Notes under the pieces: model-generated
Told to the model about the DNA's origin: nothing
Seen by the model: the letters and a program-made list of their open reading frames with translations, nothing else
The model's database searches: none
From: an uncultured bacterium
GTDB lineage: Bacteria > CSSED10-310 > CALFER01
Length of the DNA: 64,000 nucleotides
Reading direction: 5' to 3'
Assembly (NCBI GenBank): GCA_937951895.1
Contig: CALFER010000009.1
Coordinates: forward strand, 57,207 to 121,206
Made by a program: the position numbers and the translations under genes
Shown: positions 51,485-58,976 of the stretch, one piece after another
How positions within the stretch are numbered: position 1 is the first letter of the stretch
How the letters are laid out: every line of letters begins with the position of its first letter

Positions 51485-52030
51485 ATGAATACGGAATCCA
51501 CTTCGACCGATCTGCCGCTTTCCAGGATGGAGGTGTTGCTGAGTTTCCATGCGTCGACTGTCATCATCGACGGCAAGGCGGTGTTGTTCACAGGAGAAGG
51601 AGGCGCCGGGAAGAGTACGTTAGCCGAGTTATTCGAATTGGATGGTTTTGAGTCGCCTGGGGACGAGGTCTGCAACGTTTACCTGGATAACCGGGACACC
51701 TGGCGACTTCACTCCACTCAGAAAAAAGTCAATGGCGAATACCAGTTCATCGATAACGAAGACTGTCCGGTCATCGCGATGATCGTCTTTCTCCGGTCAC
51801 ATGTCCGGGAAGGATATACAATCGAAGATTGCCGGGAAACCCAGGCGGTTCAGAAAGGAATCAGTTGCCTGTTCTGTGACTGGCTGGATTGCGCTGCATG
51901 GTACAGTGAAATCTTTCACCGGATGTCGAGCCTGATGCGACAGGCCATCGCGGTTTCGCTGGATTTCTCGAAAAGTTTGGATTTTGTTCCGGCCATTCGT
52001 ACAATTCTGGCAGGGAGGCCCGTAATATGA
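51485..52030 (+). CDS. Minimal HPr-kinase-like protein of cassette 1
   Basis: 181 residues, shorter than bona fide HPr kinase/phosphorylase. Walker A GEGGAGKST (about 37-45) follows SFHASTVIIDGKAVLFT, and an acidic SPGDE block follows. Homologues in lasso-peptide clusters of the paeninodin type phosphorylate the precursor, so a tailoring kinase is the best inference. The start is uncertain: 51485 has GAGGA ten bases upstream, but an ATG at 51529 would match the start of the cassette 2 copy. A 131-base gap separates it from the PqqD gene and I see no feature in it. Overlaps the next gene (ATGA). Probably the cassette protein called ScmC. Confidence 0.75.
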   Translation: MNTESTSTDLPLSRMEVLLSFHASTVIIDGKAVLFTGEGGAGKSTLAELFELDGFESPGDEVCNVYLDNRDTWRLHSTQKKVNGEYQFIDNEDCPVIAMIVFLRSHVREGYTIEDCRETQAVQKGISCLFCDWLDCAAWYSEIFHRMSSLMRQAIAVSLDFSKSLDFVPAIRTILAGRPVI

Positions 52031-52311
52031 CCCAAAAACCGGACTGTTTGATTGCGAATCCTGATGTTGTGTTGCGTGAAGAGATGGACAACTGGGCGGT
52101 TTTGTTTGATGCCGCATCCGGACAGGTCGTGGGGATCAACCCGGTCGGGGTTGTGATCTGGAAACATCTGGATGGAAAGCATTCCATAACGGATATCGCC
52201 CGATGCATTCGCGAAGCTTTTTCGGACACACCGGATGATATCGAGGACGAAATAGTCCAGTTCTTCGACAAGTTGAGCGAAAGGGGTTTTGTTGGAAAAG
52301 TCTGCAGATAG
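52027..52311 (+). CDS. PqqD-family RRE protein, second of cassette 1
   Basis: 94-residue PqqD domain with clearer family pattern than the first: ANPDVVLREEMDNWAVLFDA, GQVVGINPVGVVIWKHLDG and DEIVQFFDKLSERGFV. It overlaps the kinase gene upstream and the radical SAM gene downstream, so these three are tightly coupled. In cassette 2 the same domain is fused to the N-terminus of the equivalent radical SAM enzyme, which supports it being that enzyme's leader-binding partner. Probably equivalent to ScmD. Confidence 0.88.
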   Translation: MTQKPDCLIANPDVVLREEMDNWAVLFDAASGQVVGINPVGVVIWKHLDGKHSITDIARCIREAFSDTPDDIEDEIVQFFDKLSERGFVGKVCR

Positions 52312-53401
52312 ATCAATCCGCGTCATGTCGACACCCCGTCACGTGGATATCGACATCACCTCGAAATGCAATCTCAGATGTAAATACTGCTACTATTTCG
52401 ACGACACCAATCATCAGTATGTCGATCTGCCGACTGACGAGTGGCTCAGGTTTTTCGATGAACTGGGACGACTCCACGTCATGGATGTCAACCTGGCGGG
52501 TGGAGAGCCGTTTTCACGATCTGATCTGAAAACACTGCTCAAAGGCATAGTTGACAATCGGATGCGATTCGGCTTGCTGTCCAACGGAGCCCTGATTGAC
52601 GACGATATCGCCCGCTTCATCAGTGCTACGGGCCGATGCAACAGCGTGCAGATATCTCTGGACAGCTCGAAATCCGACATTCATGACAGCTGTCGCGGCA
52701 AAGGGGCATTCGATGGTGCCGTTCGCGGAATCCGAACACTCCAGCGCCATGATATCAACATCGATATCCGTGTAACGCTTCACCATTCGAACATCGATGA
52801 TCTCGAAGATACCGCCCGATTCATCCTCGAGGATCTCGGTTTGCCGCAATTCAGCACGAATGCAGCCGGATATCTCGGGACGTGTCAGTCCCATGCATCC
52901 GAGATTCAACTCACCATCGATGATCGCGCACGTGCGATGCGCATACTCGGAACTCTGGATCAGCGATATCCGGGACGCCTCAGCGCAACTGCCGGCCCCA
53001 TGTCGGATTCCCGCATGTGGAAAAGAATGATCGATGCACATGAGCGTCATCTGCCGGCATATGGCGGATTTCTAACCGGCTGCGGATGCACCTTCACCTC
53101 GCTGGCAGTATTGTCCAACGGTAAAATTGTGCCGTGTATCATGCTCCCACAGATCGAATGCGGACGAATCAACCGTGACGATCTGGGAGAAGTGTGGCGA
53201 ACCAGTCCGCATCTGACCGCTTTGCGATCGCGTCGTGAGATTTCCCTGGAATCTTTCGAGGAATGCTCGGGCTGCCCCTTCGTATCGTACTGCACGGGAA
53301 ACTGTCCGAGCCTGGCATATGCCCACTATCAATCCATCGATCTTCCGAGTCCGGATGCATGTCTGAAACGGTATCTGGAAGAGGGGGGTATTATCCCTTG
53401 A
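52292..53401 (+). CDS. Radical SAM/SPASM peptide maturase E of cassette 1
   Basis: 369 residues. The radical SAM cluster ligands are Cys26, 30 and 33 in KCNLRCKYCYY, with NLAGGEPFSRSDL after. The SPASM domain at the C-terminus has cysteines in GCGCTFTSL, ILPC-like IVPCIMLP and CSGCPFVSYCTGNCPS for auxiliary clusters. Enzymes of this class install thioethers, carbon-carbon bonds or epimers in precursors. The start is TTG at 52292 five bases after AAGGGG, overlapping the PqqD stop; an ATG at 52325 is the alternative. Probably ScmE by cassette content. Confidence 0.9.
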   Translation: MEKSADRSIRVMSTPRHVDIDITSKCNLRCKYCYYFDDTNHQYVDLPTDEWLRFFDELGRLHVMDVNLAGGEPFSRSDLKTLLKGIVDNRMRFGLLSNGALIDDDIARFISATGRCNSVQISLDSSKSDIHDSCRGKGAFDGAVRGIRTLQRHDINIDIRVTLHHSNIDDLEDTARFILEDLGLPQFSTNAAGYLGTCQSHASEIQLTIDDRARAMRILGTLDQRYPGRLSATAGPMSDSRMWKRMIDAHERHLPAYGGFLTGCGCTFTSLAVLSNGKIVPCIMLPQIECGRINRDDLGEVWRTSPHLTALRSRREISLESFEECSGCPFVSYCTGNCPSLAYAHYQSIDLPSPDACLKRYLEEGGIIP

Positions 53402-54504
53402 GTAATCGACCCAATCCGGCCCTATCGATTTTATATTTCTATCTGACCGAAGGCTGTAATCTGGCGTGCAAACACTGTTGGGTGAATCCACCCTATGACG
53501 AAACCGGGACCCGGTTTGCGGCTCTGAGTCGCGACCGGTTTGAACGCGCGATCAACGAAGCCATCCCTCTGGGGCTGCAGGCCGTCAAACTGACCGGTGG
53601 AGAACCCATGCTTCACCCGGAGGTTCGTTATTTTCTACGATCATTGATTTCGCATCAACTCAATGTTCTGATCGAAACAAACGGCACACTGATCGACGAT
53701 GAAATCGCCGTGCTCCTTCGGGATTTAAAGGAATGTTTCATCTCCATCTCAATCGACAGCACCGACCCGGAGATCCATGATCGGATCCGCAGCATCAAAG
53801 GTGCGCATGGCAAGGCCGTGGACGGGATCCGTCGATTGGTGGCACACGATATCGCACCCCAGGTCATCGCATCTCTTCTACCGGAAAACAAAAAGGAGAT
53901 CCCTCAGATCATTCGATTTGCCGAAAATCTGGGCGCAAGTTCTTTTAAATTGAATATCATTCAACCAACCGCCCGCGGTGAACAACTAAAAAAACAGGGA
54001 CATTATCTGGATGTCGATGAAATACTGTCGATTTCAGAGTATATCCACAAGGAAGTGCATCCCGTCAGTTCAATTCCGGTTTTCGTCAGTGTTCCCTACG
54101 CTTTCAGACCGTTACATGTCATTGCCAGATCGGACATGGGTCGCTGTGGAATCATGACCATACTGGGTGTTCTGGCTACCGGTGAGTATGCGTTGTGCGG
54201 GATCGGCACCAGTGTGCCTGAGTTGATTTTCGGCCGGATCGACGATGGGAATCTCAAGGAAATCTGGTCCTCCCATCCCGTATTGAAATCACTGCGTGAC
54301 AGCATTCCGGATAGTTTCGACGGTGTGTGCTCGGAATGCGTCATGAACACACTCTGTCTCGGATCCTGCATTGCCCAGAATTACTACGCTTCGAGAACAT
54401 TGACCGCCTCCCACTGGTTTTGCTCCCGGGCGGCTGAACTGAACCTGTTCCCGGAATCGCGACGGTTGAAGAAAAAAAGACGGAATCCCGCCGCGACACC
54501 CTGA
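53398..54504 (+). CDS. Radical SAM/SPASM peptide maturase F of cassette 1
   Basis: 368 residues. Cluster ligands Cys20, 24 and 27 lie in GCNLACKHCWV, with KLTGGEPMLHPEV. The C-terminal SPASM region has RCGIMT, YALCGIG and CSECVMNTLCLGSC. It belongs to the CNLxCxHCW group, distinct from enzyme E. It starts with TTG at 53398, nine bases after GAGGGGGG, overlapping the E stop (TTGA). A basic tail (RRLKKKRRN) follows. Probably ScmF. Two different maturases for one small precursor imply at least two modifications or a division of sites. Confidence 0.9.
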   Translation: MSNRPNPALSILYFYLTEGCNLACKHCWVNPPYDETGTRFAALSRDRFERAINEAIPLGLQAVKLTGGEPMLHPEVRYFLRSLISHQLNVLIETNGTLIDDEIAVLLRDLKECFISISIDSTDPEIHDRIRSIKGAHGKAVDGIRRLVAHDIAPQVIASLLPENKKEIPQIIRFAENLGASSFKLNIIQPTARGEQLKKQGHYLDVDEILSISEYIHKEVHPVSSIPVFVSVPYAFRPLHVIARSDMGRCGIMTILGVLATGEYALCGIGTSVPELIFGRIDDGNLKEIWSSHPVLKSLRDSIPDSFDGVCSECVMNTLCLGSCIAQNYYASRTLTASHWFCSRAAELNLFPESRRLKKKRRNPAATP

Positions 54505-54519
54505 TTCCGCCTCGAATGG

Positions 54520-54549
54520 TTGACAATGGTATTTTATCTGCTTAATAAT
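54520..54549 (+). promoter_or_regulatory. Promoter of precursor 1
   Basis: TTGACA (54520-54525) and AATAAT (54544-54549) with an 18-base spacer. It is 16 bases after the maturase F stop, so the precursor can be made in large excess over the enzymes. Confidence 0.65.
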
Positions 54550-54592
54550 GACTCCAGGTAAGCTCGACACTATCCAATCAGGAGGTTATACG

Positions 54593-54811
54593 ATGGACCC
54601 GAAGAAGATGAATTATGAATCGCCCGAATTGCATGATCTTGGTGTGACTGAAGCTATCGGCGCGTGCGATGGCGGTGGAGCTGTCGCTGTCTGCGCATCG
54701 GGAACGGCCTATCGCGCTCCGTGCAACAGCGGTGCGGCAGTTATCCCGTTGAATTGCGCTCCCGGCGAGATCGCTTTCCAGAAATCCAAGCCGAAACCGG
54801 CACGGAGATAA
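54593..54811 (+). CDS. Cys-rich RiPP precursor peptide 1 (four CxxG units)
   Basis: 72 residues. The leader contains NYESPELHDLG, matching the YxxPxLxxxG recognition motif known from lasso leaders bound by PqqD-type domains. From residue 25 the core has four units, CDGG, CASG, CNSG and CAPG, with Cys at 25, 34, 44 and 55 (spacings 9, 10, 11). A Lys/Pro/Arg tail ends it. There are no other cysteines. AGGAGG eight bases before the ATG is an ideal site, and a promoter and terminator bracket it. Last gene of cassette 1. The modification is unknown; thioethers from each Cys are the leading hypothesis. Confidence 0.88.
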   Translation: MDPKKMNYESPELHDLGVTEAIGACDGGGAVAVCASGTAYRAPCNSGAAVIPLNCAPGEIAFQKSKPKPARR

Positions 54812-54849
54812 TCCCCGGATCGAATCCGTACACTGATTTCTGAAAACTT

Positions 54850-54898
54850 CCTCCCGATTTGATACATAGATATTGTGTATCGATCGGGAGGTTTTTTT
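54850..54898 (+). terminator. Large intrinsic terminator after precursor 1
   Basis: CCTCCCGAT (54850-54858) pairs with ATCGGGAGG (54883-54891). Inside it GATACA (54861-54866) pairs with TGTATC (54876-54881). Seven T's follow. It ends cassette 1 and abuts the stop codon of the convergent nucleotidyltransferase. Confidence 0.9.
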
Positions 54899-55916
54899 AG
54901 TGGATCAGATTGAACGCCCACCGTGCGATACGACGCGAGATCACCCGGATCGACTCGATCAGACTCAAACTCATGTTGATGCATGAATCCAGAAACATGA
55001 AACCGAGTAACTGGCGACGGACACTGAAATGTTGGATCCGATTACCCTGGAAATACCACATCTGCGCTTTCATCAGCCACCTCTGAGCGGGTATTTCACG
55101 TACCACACGGTCGAAATCCTGGTGATACCGGACAAAGTCAAAGCCGTCGACGAATCCGCGCAACAACCGTGAACACCCCATCTCCCTCGCGTGGGCGATC
55201 AATACGTTCACGTCGAATTCCGGCTGACCACAAATCCGGATCGCATCGACAATCATGTACGCTTCGTACTGAGCATGGTTGAATCCATGCAGAAGCATGT
55301 GCAAGAACTGATCTTCAACCGACATGACCCGAATCCGTTCATTGTGAAACAGCGGATGGGATTTCGAGTTCCGCCAGACCGCATCGAAATTGATATTGAA
55401 TGCATGGCGGTCGGCAATGTCCGAATGGATCTCAACCTGTACTTTGTAGGGCAGATCGATGAAGAATCCCAGATGCATGGACGTTTTCCGGGAAACAAGC
55501 GAATCCGTTTCGATCAGCCGACAGACTCGATCAAAGTCCTTCTTACGGACCAAAAGATCGATATCGCAGGACAGACGCGGGTATTCGTTTGAATAGACGC
55601 TCCCGATGAGAGCATGTCCTTTCAACACCATGATCGAGATATCTTCCGGAAGAAGGGTCTCGATGAAATGCCTGAGCCAGGCCATCTGACGAACATGCAC
55701 CGCTATCAGACTCAGATACTTCGCTCGCAATTCCGGGGTAATCCGGACCGAATCGGGTGACGATGCCAGAAGCAATGGAACCATATTGTGTAATGGTCTG
55801 GAATTGGATACCAGCAGATCCGTAACAAGACGGGTCCGGTCCGCTCCGGAAGGTTCGGGTGCACATCCCGATGCAAGAAGAATCGTGTCTAGATCGTATT
55901 TTTCCTTCAACAGCAT
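54897..55916 (-). CDS. Nucleotidyltransferase family protein (NTP_transf_5-like), cassette 1 side
   Basis: 339 residues. The Pol-beta-like motif appears as MVLKGHALIGSVYSNEYPRLSCDIDLLVRKK in outline: a KG loop, then DxD in SCDIDLLV. Later VEIHSD and FLHMLLHGF are typical of this family. Proteins of this kind occur in lasso-peptide and other RiPP clusters with HPr-kinase-like partners; their reaction is not established. It is transcribed opposite to cassette 1, convergent with precursor 1. A paralogue is at 60433-61515. It has its own promoter at 56012-56039. Confidence 0.83.
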   Translation of the reverse strand: MLLKEKYDLDTILLASGCAPEPSGADRTRLVTDLLVSNSRPLHNMVPLLLASSPDSVRITPELRAKYLSLIAVHVRQMAWLRHFIETLLPEDISIMVLKGHALIGSVYSNEYPRLSCDIDLLVRKKDFDRVCRLIETDSLVSRKTSMHLGFFIDLPYKVQVEIHSDIADRHAFNINFDAVWRNSKSHPLFHNERIRVMSVEDQFLHMLLHGFNHAQYEAYMIVDAIRICGQPEFDVNVLIAHAREMGCSRLLRGFVDGFDFVRYHQDFDRVVREIPAQRWLMKAQMWYFQGNRIQHFSVRRQLLGFMFLDSCINMSLSLIESIRVISRRIARWAFNLIH

Positions 55917-56227
55917 CGATTCTGGATCCCCCGGACATCCACGGGATTAGCGTCTACCTTTTATTCACGCGACCCGTTCATTCAAGGACAGGAATGTGAA
56001 CGTCTTAACCTTTTATATATAGTATCTTTCAGGGAACAATACCACATGTATCGACACGCAGGACTTGAGGAGCGCTGAGCCGTGCCTTTTGCATACATGA
56101 TGGACATGTTATCGGAGATGCTCTGTTCAGATCAGCATGGTCTGCATTGGGGAAGATATCCGGTTTATATTCGCATAGAAATCAATTACAAACAGAACAA
56201 GCTTCGCGTTATCGGACGCCAGTGGAG
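55917..56227. other. Intergenic region between nucleotidyltransferase and precursor 2
   Basis: 311 bases without a supported gene. It contains the minus-strand promoter at 56012-56039. I see no terminator hairpin after precursor 2, so its transcript may continue into the nucleotidyltransferase gene. A 76-codon plus-strand frame at 56082-56312 has no ribosome site and runs antisense into precursor 2, so it is not called. Confidence 0.5.
56012..56039 (-). promoter_or_regulatory. Promoter of the 54897-55916 nucleotidyltransferase
   Basis: TTGTTC (56039-56034) and TATAAA (56017-56012) on the minus strand with a 16-base spacer, in an AT-rich stretch about 95 bases before the ATG. Confidence 0.5.
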
Positions 56228-56533
56228 TCACGATCCGAATCGGGATGATCCTGTTCCGCCGGATTTGCCTCCGACTGACGAACCTGTCGGCCAACATCCC
56301 CCGATGGCATGATCGCCCGCGTTGCAGAAGGGGTTCGCGGAGAATCCAGTCTTGCATTGATCCGTCGCAGACGCGCCTGTCGGCTGGCAGATGGGAACGG
56401 ATGAGTTATTGAATCCCAGACCGCAGTCTGTCGCTGTATTGCCATTGCTGCATCGGTCACCCAGAACCGGTGCGACCCGGCCCATATCGATGCTGACAGG
56501 TTTTTCGTATTTGCGGTTCTTTTTGACGTTCAT
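56228..56533 (-). CDS. Cys-rich RiPP precursor peptide 2 (six CxxG/CxxxG units)
   Basis: 101 residues. The leader has KYEKPVSIDMG, the same YExPxxxDxG pattern as precursor 1. The core has six units, CSNG, CGLG, CQPTG, CKTG, CNAG and CWPTG, with Cys at 28, 37, 49, 60, 70 and 80. Units recur every 9-12 residues with Asn, Ser, Thr and Phe between them. The tail is Gly/Ser-rich. GGAGGA lies seven bases before the ATG at 56533. Six cysteines over 53 residues recalls, but does not match, the SCIFF precursors of ranthipeptides. Last gene of the cassette 2 operon. Confidence 0.87.
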   Translation of the reverse strand: MNVKKNRKYEKPVSIDMGRVAPVLGDRCSNGNTATDCGLGFNNSSVPICQPTGASATDQCKTGFSANPFCNAGDHAIGGCWPTGSSVGGKSGGTGSSRFGS

Positions 56534-56555
56534 CCTTCTTTCCTCCAAGCTGATA

Positions 56556-57197
56556 CTATGATGTAGCATCGTTTGGAAAAGGAGTCAATCCATTGTTCCC
56601 TGCGGACGCTTGACCAGCACGCCGGATCAATGATTCCACCAGCATGAGGATCGAATCGGCGGGGATCTCCTTCGAGTATCCCAGACGCCATGCGGGATAT
56701 CTCCGCGCCATGTCCGAGATGTCTTGAAACCAAGCTTTTCTCATTCTGAAGGAGTTATCCAGTTGAGCTGTGCGCGGTAAAGCTGAATCAAAGTGCTGCG
56801 TGAATTTTCGCTGGATGTCCACTTCCATCACTGCATCCAGCAGACAACGGGCCGTCATATACGATTCCAGTCGCCTGGCACTCAGAGGTTCGCCCTTGAA
56901 GATCCGCATACACCCTGACAATCGAATCGGTTCTGCATGGATCGAACATGCCGTGACCATCGCCTCCCAACTCGCATTGAGCGGTTCATAGACGAATCGC
57001 CGTTTGCCATCTGCAACCATCCAGATTCCCTGAGGATCCCGGGCAAGAAAAACCGTATCGTCTGCAATGATCCTGCAGTGTCGTCCGAGCAATCGGGATA
57101 TGGTCGATTTCCCGGCGGTCGAATGCCCGAGAAACAACACGGCACCGCCTGATATCTCAACGGAAGAGGCATGAAGAAACACCATGCATTCTTTCAT
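56556..57197 (-). CDS. Minimal HPr-kinase-like protein of cassette 2
   Basis: 213 residues. Walker A is GHSTAGKST (about 24-32) after MVFLHASSVEISGGAVLFL. IIADDTVFLAR matches the (A/S)DD segment of HPr kinase that carries a catalytic Asp. The start at 57197 overlaps the radical SAM stop (ATGA); a longer reading to 57269 would add 24 residues. It is the counterpart of 51485-52030. A tailoring kinase acting on the precursor is inferred from lasso-cluster homologues. Confidence 0.8.
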   Translation of the reverse strand: MKECMVFLHASSVEISGGAVLFLGHSTAGKSTISRLLGRHCRIIADDTVFLARDPQGIWMVADGKRRFVYEPLNASWEAMVTACSIHAEPIRLSGCMRIFKGEPLSARRLESYMTARCLLDAVMEVDIQRKFTQHFDSALPRTAQLDNSFRMRKAWFQDISDMARRYPAWRLGYSKEIPADSILMLVESLIRRAGQASAGNNGLTPFPNDATS

Positions 57198-58354
57198 TCG
57201 GATTGCGCGGAATCCCAGGATTTTCGCCGGGTCGACGGGAATAAACCTCGTTGATCCGCCGTGATACACATACTCGACGGGAACACCAGCTTCCCGGACT
57301 CTTCATAGTTCATCGCGAGGCAATGAGTCAGGCAGCGCGGCGCATGGATGCAATCTCCGCAAATCCCAGGAAATGGACGATCCAGATCCTGTCGCATCTG
57401 ATTCAGGACCGGGTTTTGGATCCAGACCGATCGGAGGCTGTCATGGCCAAGACGACCGAAACACAGTTCGGGAACAGTTCTTCCGATTCCACACAACGCC
57501 ATTTCGCCTGAACCCAGAATGCCAAGAATGTTACGCACGCTGCAACAACCGACGGATGCCCCCCTGAGCATCTCCCTCACGGAGAGCAATGCTGGGGGAA
57601 CCATACTGCACAGATGGATCGGGAACTGATCCTGCAACGGACCGCGGATCCGATGATTCAATTCAATCAATTCATCGAATGCAAGCGCGAGACCCGTCCG
57701 GTGCATCTCAGCGCCCCGTCCCGTTGGCACAATCGGGTTGAACTTTACCGAGTCCGCACCGATCCCCATGGCGAACTCGATCAGCGATTCAATTCTGGAT
57801 ACGTTTTCGCGATAAACCGACATGATGATCTGCGGATGGAATCCTGCTTCGACCAGGTTCCTGAAACCTCTCAGCGCAGCCTCGAACGCCCCATTCACCC
57901 CGCGAAACCAGTCGTGTTGTCCCGCTTCCGAGCTGTCGAAACTGACGGCGATGTGGTACAGACCGGTATGATTGTGGAGATGATCCGCCAGGGCTCGATC
58001 GATCAGCGTCCCGTTTGTTTCCATCGTGAGCCGCAGTCCTTGCTCGGTCAGAAAATCCATGATCCTTGCAAACTCAGGATGAAGAACCGGTTCACCTCCT
58101 GTCAACTTCGCGGCGATCAGTCCAAGTGTTCGGGCCTCCGCTACCGCACCTTTCAACAACTCAAAATCGATACACTCACCCGGAACCGGTTTTCCTCGAA
58201 CAAATGTCGGCGTGATCCAGCAATGTCGGCAGTGAAGATTACATCCGGCAGACAGGTACAGATACAGCATTCGCAGGGGAGGAACGTTGTCGGGAAGGTC
58301 CAGTGGGACTTGAGATTGCGAATCGAGATTCAACTCGGAACAGGTGTATGTCAC
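57194..58354 (-). CDS. Radical SAM/SPASM peptide maturase F of cassette 2
   Basis: 386 residues, counterpart of 53398-54504. Cluster ligands Cys38, 42 and 45 in GCNLHCRHCWI, then KLTGGEPVLHPEF. The SPASM-type C-terminus has GCCSVRN, MALCGIGRTVPELCFGRLG and CGDCIHAPRCLTHC. The GIGxxVPELxFGR stretch is almost identical between the two copies. The start is GTG at 58354 overlapping the tandem PqqD stop (GTGA), with GGAG eight bases upstream. Confidence 0.9.
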   Translation of the reverse strand: MTYTCSELNLDSQSQVPLDLPDNVPPLRMLYLYLSAGCNLHCRHCWITPTFVRGKPVPGECIDFELLKGAVAEARTLGLIAAKLTGGEPVLHPEFARIMDFLTEQGLRLTMETNGTLIDRALADHLHNHTGLYHIAVSFDSSEAGQHDWFRGVNGAFEAALRGFRNLVEAGFHPQIIMSVYRENVSRIESLIEFAMGIGADSVKFNPIVPTGRGAEMHRTGLALAFDELIELNHRIRGPLQDQFPIHLCSMVPPALLSVREMLRGASVGCCSVRNILGILGSGEMALCGIGRTVPELCFGRLGHDSLRSVWIQNPVLNQMRQDLDRPFPGICGDCIHAPRCLTHCLAMNYEESGKLVFPSSMCITADQRGLFPSTRRKSWDSAQSE

Positions 58355-58950
58355 GCTTGGTTCTCCACGATGCCAATATATCCTTTGGTCAGAAGAAGGT
58401 TGATGAATTCCGCAACATCTCGAGTCACTTCGTCTCGATCCACCCCGTCAAACAGAGCGCACATGTGATTGACCAGTTCCGGTTCGGTCTTCGGAGAAGC
58501 GAGTGCAAGCCAGATCTCAACAGCACTCGGATTGATGATTTCGATCGCCTCAGTCACTTTATTGAACAATATCCCACCGTCCGCATCTTCCTGTCGAAAC
58601 GAAATCTCGGGTCTCATCAGATACTTGATCTCTTTCATCGATTCAGTCCTTTCTGACCGCAATGTCACGATCCGTCTGAGGATGCGTTGTCCTTCGAGGC
58701 GATCGAGTGCGCTCCAGACCATTTCAGATGTCTCGGTCCGGGTCAAGTCCCATTCCGACGCCAGGCTATCCAGCATGCAGGATATCGGGGTTCGCGATTC
58801 AATCCAGGCTATCAGGCGCCTTGTGACTGCATTGATTTCAATCAGTTGCAGCGAGTCACAGAGGAAGATCAGCGATCGATCGCCGAAATCTTCGATGACC
58901 ACATCGCTACGGAGGCACAAACGGAGATCTTGCTGAAGAGAGTTCGGCAT
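58351..58950 (-). CDS. Tandem PqqD-domain protein of cassette 2
   Basis: 199 residues that read as two PqqD-like domains in a row. The first (about 10-95) has DVVIEDFGDRSLIFLCDSLQ and LIEINAVTRRLIAW. The second (about 106-199) has MRPEISFRQEDADGGILFNK, EIINPSAVEIWLAL and EFINLLLTKGYIGIV. In cassette 1 the PqqD genes are separate. The start at 58950 is the first ATG clear of the upstream gene; its ribosome site is weak. Each domain may recruit a different precursor or enzyme. Confidence 0.78.
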   Translation of the reverse strand: MPNSLQQDLRLCLRSDVVIEDFGDRSLIFLCDSLQLIEINAVTRRLIAWIESRTPISCMLDSLASEWDLTRTETSEMVWSALDRLEGQRILRRIVTLRSERTESMKEIKYLMRPEISFRQEDADGGILFNKVTEAIEIINPSAVEIWLALASPKTEPELVNHMCALFDGVDRDEVTRDVAEFINLLLTKGYIGIVENQA

Positions 58951-58976
58951 AACGGATCCAGCCCGGATTTCCCGGT

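Noticed and set aside
54481..54510. CGGAATC/GATTCCG inverted repeat at the end of maturase F
   Set aside because: Seven-bp stem with a long loop and no T tract; not called as a terminator.
54528..54542. TGG-N10-GC pattern upstream of precursor 1 resembling a sigma-54 site
   Set aside because: Only the bare GG/GC spacing fits; flanks are poor and a TTGACA-N18-AATAAT promoter covers the same bases.
56082..56312. 76-codon plus-strand frame near precursor 2
   Set aside because: No ribosome binding site, and its end is antisense to the precursor.
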